NCBI GenBank assembly: GCA_902588335.1
Contig: CACIOV010000021.1
Location: forward strand, 1 to 13,037
DNA: 13,037 nucleotides
Source: an uncultured Pelagibacteraceae bacterium
GTDB taxonomy: Bacteria; Pseudomonadota; Alphaproteobacteria; Pelagibacterales; Pelagibacteraceae
Reading direction: 5' to 3'
Made by a program: the position numbers and the translations under genes. The notes below the pieces were generated by a model that saw only the letters and a list, made by a program, of their open reading frames with translations, made no database searches and was not told where the DNA came from. Shown one piece after another: positions 7,322 through 13,037 of this stretch (the stretch's first letter is position 1; every line of letters starts with the position of its first letter).

Positions 7322-7370
7322 GTCACAATTCAAACAATCTAATTACACAGTTTAAAAATAATTTAAAAGC

Positions 7371-7949
7371 ATGAAGAAATTATTTTTTTATTTTATATTT
7401 TTTTTTGTTTTTTTTAATATCAAAGCAAATTCAAGTGAAATGTTGCCAACTAAGTCAGATTACGAACAGGTTATTAATGTTGGTAAGATGATTTCACACG
7501 ATAAAAAATTTACATTATTTTTTAAAACTAGAGAAAAAGCAATTTTAGCCAAAGGAATAGAAGTAAATTATATAAGGGATTATCCTCAAGATTTATATTT
7601 TTTACATCATGATACAGGAAAAACCTATCCTTTAATTACCTACGATTGGTTTCCACAAAAAGTTAAAGAACTAGGTGTAAGTTACAATCTTCCAATTTTT
7701 CCTGAGGATTTTGCCTATTATTTATTAAATGATAATGAGACTTTGGTAATGATTAGTGGAATAAAATCTATTAGTTTAAATTATAAATTTAATCTTAAAA
7801 CACATAAGCTTCAAATACTTTCTAGAGACGAAAAGTATAAATTGAGATTTGTTTTTTCCTTATTAAAAAATTGTGGATATAAAAATATTAATTCAACATA
7901 CGAATGTTCATTTTATAAGCCATTAATTTCAGAAAATCTTATTAATTAA
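7371..7949 (+). CDS. Exported protein of unknown function
   Basis: I do not recognise this 192-residue protein. It opens with a Lys-Lys start and a very hydrophobic, Phe-rich stretch (4-16), followed by NIKANSSE, which looks like a Sec signal peptide cleaved near residue 19-22, so the mature protein is probably periplasmic. The rest is rich in aromatic and charged residues. It has two cysteines (168 and 179) that could form a disulphide. There is no known catalytic motif and no lipobox. It lies 49 bases after the hydrolase on the same strand and may be cotranscribed. Its last 8 bases overlap the convergent MFS gene, the stop codons lying within the palindromic ATTAATTAAT. Confidence 0.65.
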   Translation: MKKLFFYFIFFFVFFNIKANSSEMLPTKSDYEQVINVGKMISHDKKFTLFFKTREKAILAKGIEVNYIRDYPQDLYFLHHDTGKTYPLITYDWFPQKVKELGVSYNLPIFPEDFAYYLLNDNETLVMISGIKSISLNYKFNLKTHKLQILSRDEKYKLRFVFSLLKNCGYKNINSTYECSFYKPLISENLIN

Positions 7950-9174
7950 TTTTTTTAATATTTAGCAAAATAATTAGTCCAGACAATAGCAATAAAATAG
8001 CAGCAGAAAATCCTATTCTTTGACTGGCTGTTAAATAAGTAACTGTGCTTACTAATATGGGGCCAATAAAAGATGTTAATTTTCCTGATGTGGCAAACAA
8101 GCCAAATCCCTTTCCTTGATTATTTTTATTTAACATAGATGTTATTACTACACGGCTTGCAGATTGTATTGGTCCTATAAATAAACCATTGATTGCGGCA
8201 AGAAAAAAGAATGTTGATACTGTAAAGGTAAACAGAATAGCAGTTGACGAAAGTATTAACCCAATTAAAGAAAAAATAATTATTATTTTGGATCCATATT
8301 TGTCGTTAGCCACACCACCTACGAATGCTCCAATAAAAGCTGTTACATTCATAATTATTGAAAGTTTTAAAAGATCTTTTATTTCAAGACTAAATACACC
8401 TACTGCAAATATTCCGCCCATCACAATAATCGCATTTAATCCGTCGGCATAAAGCATTCTAGCAATTAAAAATTTTCCCAAAACACTAATTTTTTTGTCC
8501 CAAAGTAATTTTTTTAGATCTGCAAAATTTGAAGAAATATTTTTTTTTATTTTCTTTTTATTTTCTTTTATTACAAAAAATAGGAATGGAATAGAAAATA
8601 TTAAAAACCAAATGCTTACTAGTAAAGCAATAGCCCTTATATTTTGAGAGTCTTCTTTAACTAATCCAAAAGGCAGATTATTAGTATCAATAAATAATTT
8701 AATACTTATAAACAATATTAAGATACCACCGATATATCCTAGAGCAAAACCAAAACCTGAAGATTTGCCTAAGTTTTTATCTTTTGAAATATCTTTTAGT
8801 AATGAGTTATAAAAAATTAAACTTAGTTCATAAAAAAGATTTGCGATGCCGACAATTACCAAAGTATATAATAGATACGATTGATGTGGTTTTGAAAACC
8901 ACAAAAGTGTTGTAAATAAAATACATAACAAAGAAAAACATCTGATAAAAAATACAATTTTGTTTTTTTTATCTGCAAAAGATCCTAGGACAGGCCCAAT
9001 TATTGCTACTAAAAAACCTGTTACACCTATTGTCCAACCCCAATAAGACTGTCCTAATATTGGGTTGGGGGCAATTTGTTTAGCAAAGTATGTTGCAAAA
9101 ATAAAAGTTATAATAATTGTTGTAAAAGCTGAATTTGCAAAGTCGTAAAGGGCAAAATTAAATATTTTTTTCAT
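7942..9174 (-). CDS. UMF1/Atg22-like major facilitator superfamily transporter
   Basis: This is a 410-residue inner-membrane transporter with about twelve hydrophobic helices. The N-terminal YDFANSAF (10-17) followed by a T..I.TFIFATYF stretch is the hallmark of the UMF1 family, related to yeast vacuolar Atg22. The MFS loop motif appears as GSFADKKNK (64-72) and again as GGVANDKYGSK in the second half. Bacterial UMF1 substrates are largely unknown; fungal Atg22 exports amino acids from the vacuole, so amino-acid or small-metabolite efflux is a possibility only. Its ATG directly follows the ftsY stop (TAAATG) with no ribosome-binding site of its own, which indicates coupled translation in a dapF-ftsY-transporter operon. 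It converges with and overlaps the exported-protein gene by 8 bases. Confidence 0.88.
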   Translation of the reverse strand: MKKIFNFALYDFANSAFTTIIITFIFATYFAKQIAPNPILGQSYWGWTIGVTGFLVAIIGPVLGSFADKKNKIVFFIRCFSLLCILFTTLLWFSKPHQSYLLYTLVIVGIANLFYELSLIFYNSLLKDISKDKNLGKSSGFGFALGYIGGILILFISIKLFIDTNNLPFGLVKEDSQNIRAIALLVSIWFLIFSIPFLFFVIKENKKKIKKNISSNFADLKKLLWDKKISVLGKFLIARMLYADGLNAIIVMGGIFAVGVFSLEIKDLLKLSIIMNVTAFIGAFVGGVANDKYGSKIIIIFSLIGLILSSTAILFTFTVSTFFFLAAINGLFIGPIQSASRVVITSMLNKNNQGKGFGLFATSGKLTSFIGPILVSTVTYLTASQRIGFSAAILLLLSGLIILLNIKKIN

Positions 9175-10089
9175 TTAAAAATGCATCAAAGCATTAGCAA
9201 AATATTCAGAATTGAATGTTTGAAGATCATTTTCTTTTTCTCCCATGCCTAGGGCCACAATTGGTAATTTAAATTTTTTCCCAACTGCCAATAAAATTCC
9301 ACCTTTTGCTGTGCCATCGAGCTTAGTCATAATAATTCCTGTAATTGGAGTTATTTTTTTAAATTCTTCTACCTGATTAATTGAATTTTGGCCAGTGGTA
9401 GCATCTAATATAAGAAAAGTTTCATGAGGAGCATTAGTGTCGATTTTTTTTATAACTTTTGTTATTTTTTTAAATTCTTCCATTAAATTTTTTTTATTTT
9501 GTAGTCTTCCAGCTGTATCGATAAGCAAATAATCAAAATTATTATTTTTTGCATGTTCCAAAGCTTTATAAGCTACTGAGGCAGGATCAGCTCCTTCATT
9601 AGATTTTATAATATCAGCACTAATTCTTTTTGCCCAAATATCTAATTGATTTACTGCTGCGGCCCTAAAAGTATCTGCAGCTGCTAAAACTATCTTTTTG
9701 TTATTTTGGCCCAAAATTTTACCTAATTTTCCGATTGTAGTAGTTTTTCCCACACCATTAACTCCTGCAATTAAAATTACACTTGGTTTATTTGTGTTTA
9801 TATTTCTTAAATTTTTTTCAAGTGGTTTTAATATTTCAGAAGCATAATCAGAAAAGATTTTAAAAATTTTATTTTTATCAAAGTCTTTTGGACTTACTTT
9901 AGTATTAGCAAATTTTTCTCTTAATTCTTTTGCAGATTCAACACCAACATCAGATTGAATTAAAAAATCCTCTAATTCATTAAGCATATTTTCATCTATT
10001 TTCTTTTTGAAAACTAAATCGTTTAAGCCAGAAGAAAGACTCTTTGAACTTTTGCTCAAACCTAATTTAAATTTATCAAAAATACTCAT
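9175..10089 (-). CDS. ftsY: Signal recognition particle receptor FtsY
   Basis: FtsY is the membrane-associated receptor GTPase that docks the SRP-ribosome complex at the translocon for co-translational insertion of membrane proteins. The 304-residue protein consists essentially of the NG domain: a helical N region (about 1-95), the P-loop GVNGVGKT (109-116), DTFRAAA (139-145), DTAGR (191-195) and TKLD (255-258), followed by GTAKGG. The long acidic A domain of E. coli FtsY is absent, leaving only a short basic Ser/Lys-rich N-terminus that may aid membrane contact; such short forms are common. The gene begins two bases after dapF and abuts the MFS gene, so all three are probably one transcript. 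Its partner Ffh is encoded divergently about 1 kb away. Confidence 0.97.
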   Translation of the reverse strand: MSIFDKFKLGLSKSSKSLSSGLNDLVFKKKIDENMLNELEDFLIQSDVGVESAKELREKFANTKVSPKDFDKNKIFKIFSDYASEILKPLEKNLRNINTNKPSVILIAGVNGVGKTTTIGKLGKILGQNNKKIVLAAADTFRAAAVNQLDIWAKRISADIIKSNEGADPASVAYKALEHAKNNNFDYLLIDTAGRLQNKKNLMEEFKKITKVIKKIDTNAPHETFLILDATTGQNSINQVEEFKKITPITGIIMTKLDGTAKGGILLAVGKKFKLPIVALGMGEKENDLQTFNSEYFANALMHF

Positions 10090-10091
10090 AA

Positions 10092-10919
10092 TTAAATATT
10101 AACTTCAATTTTTTTAACTTGAGAAACTTTACCCGCCATATAAATATTATTGTCTTTTTTCCAATCGATATTTAACATTCCCTCTGAAAATTCTATATCT
10201 ACGCATCTTTCACTCATTTCTAAAACAGCACCTGAAACTGCGGTTGCACATGCGGCTGTTCCACAGGCTTTAGTTAAGCCAACGCCACGTTCCCAAACTT
10301 TTACTTTCACATGTTTTTTATTTTTAATGCTAGCTAACGTTACATTACATTTTTCAGGAAAATAAATATGATTTTCTAATTTAGGACCAATTTCTTTTAA
10401 ATTAAATTGATTAAAATCATCAACAAAAAAAATTAGATGAGGGTTTCCGACACTTAGAGAGAAACCACCTTTGATCTCTTTTCCATCATTGCGCTTAATT
10501 TTTATTTCTAAATTTTTGTTATCCATTTTTTTTGATAGAGGTATTTTATTCCATTCAAAATTAGGTTGACCTATGTTTACGTTTACTAAATTTTTATCAT
10601 TTAATTCTGCTTGTAAAATTCCAACTTTAGTTCTTAAAGATATTTTTTTGCTATTATTTTCTTTCATTAATAAATAAGCGACACATCTGCTTCCATTACC
10701 GCATGCTGAAATTTCCCCTCCATCTGAATTATAAAATTTTAAAAAGGCATTACTACTTTCGTCTTTTTCAATAAAAATTACTTGATCGCAACCAATGTTA
10801 TTTCTATTTGCAATTTTGACAATTTGTTTCTCAGACAAAGAAATAAGCTTTTTTCTTTTATCAAATATTATAAAGTCATTACCCAGACCATCCATTTTAT
10901 AAGCTTCTAAATTATTCAT
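10092..10919 (-). CDS. dapF: Diaminopimelate epimerase
   Basis: DapF converts LL- to meso-diaminopimelate in the lysine and peptidoglycan pathway, using two cysteines as acid and base without a cofactor. Numbered from the chosen start, the protein has 275 residues, the usual length. It shows KMDGLGNDF near the N-terminus, the first catalytic Cys73 in ACGNGSRC and the second Cys219 in ACGTAA, with GNPH between them. The frame stays open to an ATG at 10976, which would add 19 residues (MANYIL...KT) that DapF proteins normally lack. The start at 10919 puts KMDGLGNDF at the standard distance and leaves room for the divergent ffh promoter, so I prefer it; neither start has a clear ribosome-binding site. 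It is first in the dapF-ftsY-MFS operon. Confidence 0.93.
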   Translation of the reverse strand: MNNLEAYKMDGLGNDFIIFDKRKKLISLSEKQIVKIANRNNIGCDQVIFIEKDESSNAFLKFYNSDGGEISACGNGSRCVAYLLMKENNSKKISLRTKVGILQAELNDKNLVNVNIGQPNFEWNKIPLSKKMDNKNLEIKIKRNDGKEIKGGFSLSVGNPHLIFFVDDFNQFNLKEIGPKLENHIYFPEKCNVTLASIKNKKHVKVKVWERGVGLTKACGTAACATAVSGAVLEMSERCVDIEFSEGMLNIDWKKDNNIYMAGKVSQVKKIEVNI

Positions 10920-10942
10920 AGTTTTAGTTTTATCTTTATTTA

Positions 10943-10969
10943 TTGACTTTTTGAACCTCAATATGTAAT
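10943..10969 (+). promoter_or_regulatory. ffh: Candidate promoter for the ffh leader transcript
   Basis: TTGACT (10943-10948) and TGTAAT (10964-10969) resemble -35 and -10 boxes, each one base from consensus, but the spacer is only 15 bases. Transcription would start near 10976, just before the first leader hairpin. If dapF began at 10976 instead of 10919, this site would lie inside its coding region. This is a motif match only. Confidence 0.35.
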
Positions 10970-10981
10970 TTGCCATCTATT

Positions 10982-11066
10982 CCCGCAAAAGAAAGTTTTT
11001 GCGGTGCCTTTGGAAACAAAGGGATCGACACTAGTCAGCGAGGGTTCGCCCACTAGTGCGATTTTT
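10982..11066 (+). ncRNA. Structured ffh leader RNA (candidate cis-regulatory element)
   Basis: Three hairpins follow one another with almost no linker. Hairpin 1 pairs 10983-10990 with 10997-11004 (CCGCAAAA / TTTTGCGG). Hairpin 2 pairs 11007-11012 with 11017-11022 (CCTTTG / CAAAGG) and is capped by a GNRA loop, GAAA. Hairpin 3 pairs ATCG (11024-11027) with CGAT (11059-11062) and CACTAGT (11029-11035) with ACTAGTG (11052-11058) around one bulged A. Its inner part is either GGG-TTCG-CCC or GCGA-GGGT-TCGC. The GC-rich block stands out from its AT-rich surroundings. Comparative work on 'Candidatus Pelagibacter ubique' reported a likely cis-regulatory RNA upstream of the gene for the cytoplasmic SRP protein, and this element fits that position; I match it from memory of the report, not by alignment. 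It is not the 4.5S SRP RNA, because the conserved GGAAGCAGCC-type apical sequence is missing. Confidence 0.7.
11024..11066 (+). terminator. Terminator-like third hairpin of the ffh leader
   Basis: An 11-bp outer stem with one bulged base is followed directly by TTTTT (11062-11066, the first T in the stem). It ends 17 bases before the ffh ATG, and the ffh ribosome-binding site GGAG (11070-11073) comes right after. The shape fits an intrinsic terminator used for attenuation, but the T run is short and the hairpin might act only as a structural or protein-binding element. Confidence 0.4.
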
Positions 11067-11083
11067 GTTGGAGTAAATGAATT

Positions 11084-12430
11084 ATGTTTGAAAATTTAAC
11101 AAGTAAATTTGAAGAAATTTTTAGTTCTTTAAAAAAGGCCCCATCATTGAACGAGTCTCAAGTTGATGAGGGTTTGAGAAAGATACGACAAGCTCTCTTA
11201 GAGGCGGACGTAGCATTACCAGTTGCAAAAGAATTAATAAAAAACATAAAACCTAAAGCAATTGGTCAAGAAATTATTAGATCAACCACGCCTGGTCAAA
11301 TGATAGTCAAAGTTGTCTTTGACGAAATTGTAAAAATTTTAGGTGATACTAAATCTGAATTAAATTTAAATGCAGTTCCACCTGTCTGTTTAATGTTGGT
11401 TGGTTTGCAGGGATCAGGAAAAACAACAACAGCTGCAAAACTTGCGCAATATTTAGAAAAAAATAATAAAAAAAAATCATTAATGGTTAGCTTGGACGTT
11501 TACAGACCTGCTGCACAAGAACAGTTAAATATATTAGGTGAAAAAAATTTAATACAAACACTTCCCATAGTAAAAGACCAACTGCCTTCTGACATTGTTA
11601 AACGGGCTCTTAACGCAGCTTCATTGAGCGGCGTAGATATAATAATTTTTGATACAGCTGGGAGAACCCAAATTGATCTTTCTATGATGAATGAAATTAA
11701 AGAAATTAAATCGTTAGCTAACCCAATAGAAACAATTTTGGTTGCAGATTCTCTTACAGGACAAGTAGCAGTTAATATTGCTCAAGAATTTAAAAAAGCT
11801 GTAGATTTGACCGGTATTATTTTGACCAGGGTTGACGGTGATGGAAGAGGAGGAGCTGCGTTAAGCATGAAATTTTCAACTGATACACCAATTAAATTTA
11901 TCGGTGTAGGGGAAAAAGTTGACCAGCTAGATGTTTTTCACCCAGATAGAATAGCAAACAGAATATTAGGTATGGGAGATGTCGTTTCTCTTGTAGAAAA
12001 AGCAGCACAAGACCTTGATGAAGAAAAAATTAAGAAAACAGAAGAAAATTTAAAGGCCGGAACTTTTTCTATGGAAGATTATTTAAGTCAACTGAGACAA
12101 ATGAAAAAAATGGGAGGCATGGAAGGGGTTTTATCAATGTTACCCGGGGTATCTAAGATTAAAAAGCAAATGGATAACGCAAATATAGATGAAAATATTA
12201 TTAAAGTTAATGAAGCAATTATTTTATCAATGACAAAAGAAGAAAGATTGAGTCCAAAAATAATTAATACTTCAAGAAAAAAAAGAATTTCCAGTGGTTC
12301 TGGCGCGGATACAGCCACTGTAAATAAATTGTTAAAGCAATTTAAAATGATGACCAATATGATGAAAAAAATGTCTAAGGGTGATCAAAAAGCTGGAATA
12401 CCTCCAGAAATTTTTAATCAACTAAAATAG
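11084..12430 (+). CDS. ffh: Signal recognition particle protein Ffh (SRP54)
   Basis: Ffh is the GTPase of the bacterial SRP; with 4.5S RNA it binds signal sequences of nascent membrane proteins and hands them to FtsY. The 448-residue protein has the N domain (1-95), with the typical GLRKIRQALLEADV, then the G domain with P-loop GLQGSGKT (107-114), DVYRPAA (138-144), DTAGR (190-194) and TRVD (248-251) followed by GDGRGG. The Met-rich M domain (about 300-435) contains MEDYLSQLRQMKKMG and the RNA-binding SRKKRISSGSG (397-407). The Arg in the TRVD motif instead of the more common TKLD is seen in alphaproteobacterial Ffh. GGAG at 11070-11073, ten bases before the ATG, is the likely ribosome-binding site. 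The gene starts 17 bases after the leader and leads a ffh-NTF2-rpsP unit. Confidence 0.97.
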   Translation: MFENLTSKFEEIFSSLKKAPSLNESQVDEGLRKIRQALLEADVALPVAKELIKNIKPKAIGQEIIRSTTPGQMIVKVVFDEIVKILGDTKSELNLNAVPPVCLMLVGLQGSGKTTTAAKLAQYLEKNNKKKSLMVSLDVYRPAAQEQLNILGEKNLIQTLPIVKDQLPSDIVKRALNAASLSGVDIIIFDTAGRTQIDLSMMNEIKEIKSLANPIETILVADSLTGQVAVNIAQEFKKAVDLTGIILTRVDGDGRGGAALSMKFSTDTPIKFIGVGEKVDQLDVFHPDRIANRILGMGDVVSLVEKAAQDLDEEKIKKTEENLKAGTFSMEDYLSQLRQMKKMGGMEGVLSMLPGVSKIKKQMDNANIDENIIKVNEAIILSMTKEERLSPKIINTSRKKRISSGSGADTATVNKLLKQFKMMTNMMKKMSKGDQKAGIPPEIFNQLK

Positions 12431-12442
12431 AAAGGAAAAAAT

Positions 12443-12763
12443 ATGTCGATAATAGAAAAAATGTCAAAAATAGTAAACGATGGAGACGTGGCTGCAGGAG
12501 AAAAGTTGATACATGATGATTATCAATTTTTAATGCACGCATCTGGAAAAAAACTAGGTAAACAAGATATTTTAAAATGGTTAGGCATGAAAGATGTTCA
12601 AATGGAAAAAGTTAGAGTGCTTTTTGAAAATGATGAAGTTGGATTCGGGCATGCTTTTACAAGTTATAAAGATGGAAATAAAGAAGCTGTAATGACTTAC
12701 TATAAATATAAAGATGGAAAAGTTGTTTATATGGAAACTGGTGCTACAAAGTTGCCTAAATAA
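12443..12763 (+). CDS. Small NTF2/SnoaL-like protein
   Basis: This 106-residue protein fits the NTF2-like (SnoaL-type) cone-fold superfamily. It has N-terminal helices with an LIHDDYQFLMHASGKKLGK stretch (about 22-40), a helix with DILKWLG (42-48), and then beta strands ending in MTYYKYKDGKVVYMETGA. It has no signal peptide or membrane helix, so it is probably cytosolic. NTF2-like folds serve as enzymes, ligand-binding pockets or scaffolds, and the sequence does not choose between them. It has its own ribosome-binding site, AAAGGA (12431-12436), 6 bases before the ATG. It lies 12 bases after ffh and 20 bases before rpsP, so it is probably cotranscribed with both. In many bacteria ffh and rpsP are adjacent, so this gene looks inserted. 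A specific role in SRP or ribosome function would be inference. Confidence 0.75.
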   Translation: MSIIEKMSKIVNDGDVAAGEKLIHDDYQFLMHASGKKLGKQDILKWLGMKDVQMEKVRVLFENDEVGFGHAFTSYKDGNKEAVMTYYKYKDGKVVYMETGATKLPK

Positions 12764-12783
12764 AAGAAAGGAAATAAAAAAAT

Positions 12784-13037
12784 ATGCTAAAAATTAGATT
12801 ATCAATGGGTGGTGCAAAAAAAAGACCAGTTTATAAAATTGTAATTGCAGACAGTAGATTTCCAAGAGATGGAAGATTTATTGAAAAAGTAGGTTTTTTT
12901 AATCCGCTACTTCCAAAAACAAAAAAAGAAAGAATTAATTTAGAAGTTGAAAGAATAAAGCATTGGATTAGCAAAGGTGCAAAACCAACTTTAAGAGTTT
13001 CTAGAATATTGGGAGAAGCAGAAATTTTTCCAATGCC
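12784..13037 (+). CDS. rpsP: 30S ribosomal protein S16 (3' end outside window)
   Basis: S16 is a small ribosomal subunit protein needed for 30S assembly. The frame is open from the ATG at 12784 to the window end, giving 84 complete codons and two extra bases; only a short C-terminal part should be missing. The start MLKIRLSMGGAKKRPVYKIV is the S16 hallmark, followed by ADSRFPRDGRFIEKVGFFNP, a region with ERIKHWISKGAKPT, and LRVSRIL. GAAAGGAA at 12766-12773 is the likely ribosome-binding site. It follows the NTF2-like gene by 20 bases and continues the ffh transcript. By family context, rimM and trmD are expected just downstream, outside this window. Confidence 0.97.
   Translation, partial: MLKIRLSMGGAKKRPVYKIVIADSRFPRDGRFIEKVGFFNPLLPKTKKERINLEVERIKHWISKGAKPTLRVSRILGEAEIFPM

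Noticed and set aside
8189..8452. Open frame on the + strand inside the MFS gene
   Set aside because: It is antisense to well-defined membrane helices and has no ribosome-binding site or recognisable domain.
10150..10365. Open frame on the + strand inside dapF
   Set aside because: It is antisense to the region containing the second catalytic cysteine of DapF; a shadow frame.
10920..10976. Longer dapF starting at 10976
   Set aside because: The 19 extra residues are not typical of DapF, and the region overlaps the proposed ffh promoter. I cannot fully exclude it.
10982..11066. The structured region as 4.5S SRP RNA (ffs)
   Set aside because: The conserved apical loop sequence of SRP RNA is absent, and three short separate hairpins do not form the single long rod of 4.5S RNA.
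11077..11091. Tiny frame (M-N-Y-V-stop) overlapping the ffh start, as a leader peptide
   Set aside because: The ribosome-binding site GGAG is only three bases from this ATG but well spaced for the ffh ATG. Four codons with no regulatory codon pattern are likely chance.
12088..12357. Open frame on the - strand inside ffh
   Set aside because: It is antisense to the conserved Ffh M domain and has hydrophobic low-complexity composition.
1..13037. Mobile elements, CRISPR arrays, tRNA or rRNA genes
   Set aside because: No transposase or integrase frame, no regularly spaced repeats, and no tRNA- or rRNA-like conserved segments were seen on either strand.

Overview
The window looks like a piece of a small, streamlined, very AT-rich alphaproteobacterial genome of the SAR11/Pelagibacterales type. 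The base composition, nearly absent spacers, the alphaproteobacterial form of Ffh (TRVD at the G4 site), an FtsY without a long acidic N-terminus, an MJ0042-type zinc-finger protein, and a structured leader in front of ffh all point this way. This lineage call is an inference from sequence, not a database match. I see no tRNA, rRNA, CRISPR array, insertion sequence or prophage. No gene-free stretch exceeds about 170 bases.

Region 1 (1-5575, + strand) is a nutrient-uptake block. It holds the 3' part of a D-2-hydroxyacid dehydrogenase (glyoxylate/hydroxypyruvate reductase type) and then a complete TRAP transporter: a Tat-exported binding protein dctP, small permease dctQ and large permease dctM. 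An amidase-signature hydrolase and a 63-residue two-helix membrane protein follow. From dctQ to the small protein the genes abut or overlap, so they are probably one operon. A strong hairpin between dctP and dctQ probably keeps the binding protein in excess. A plausible reading is uptake of an organic acid or acid amide followed by amide hydrolysis; the substrate cannot be read from the sequence.

Region 2 (5577-6444, - strand) carries a membrane-anchored MJ0042 zinc-finger protein and an upstream 61-residue protein of unknown function. Region 3 (6509-7949, + strand) carries a membrane-anchored Bem46/ABHD13-like alpha/beta hydrolase and an exported protein I do not recognise. These blocks meet region 1 and region 4 tail to tail, with a 1-base gap at one junction and an 8-base overlap at the other, so there is no room for conventional terminators.

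Region 4 (7942-10919, - strand) is a tight operon dapF-ftsY-UMF1-type MFS transporter: lysine/peptidoglycan precursor synthesis, the SRP receptor, and an efflux- or uptake-type permease. Region 5 (about 10943-13037, + strand) is transcribed divergently. A compact RNA leader with three hairpins precedes ffh (SRP GTPase), then a small NTF2/SnoaL-like protein and rpsP (ribosomal protein S16, cut by the window end). The two SRP GTPases therefore sit back to back around dapF and the leader. That leader is the most interesting element here. It matches, by position and organism type, a candidate cis-regulatory RNA motif reported upstream of ffh in 'Candidatus Pelagibacter ubique', whose mechanism is not settled as far as I know.
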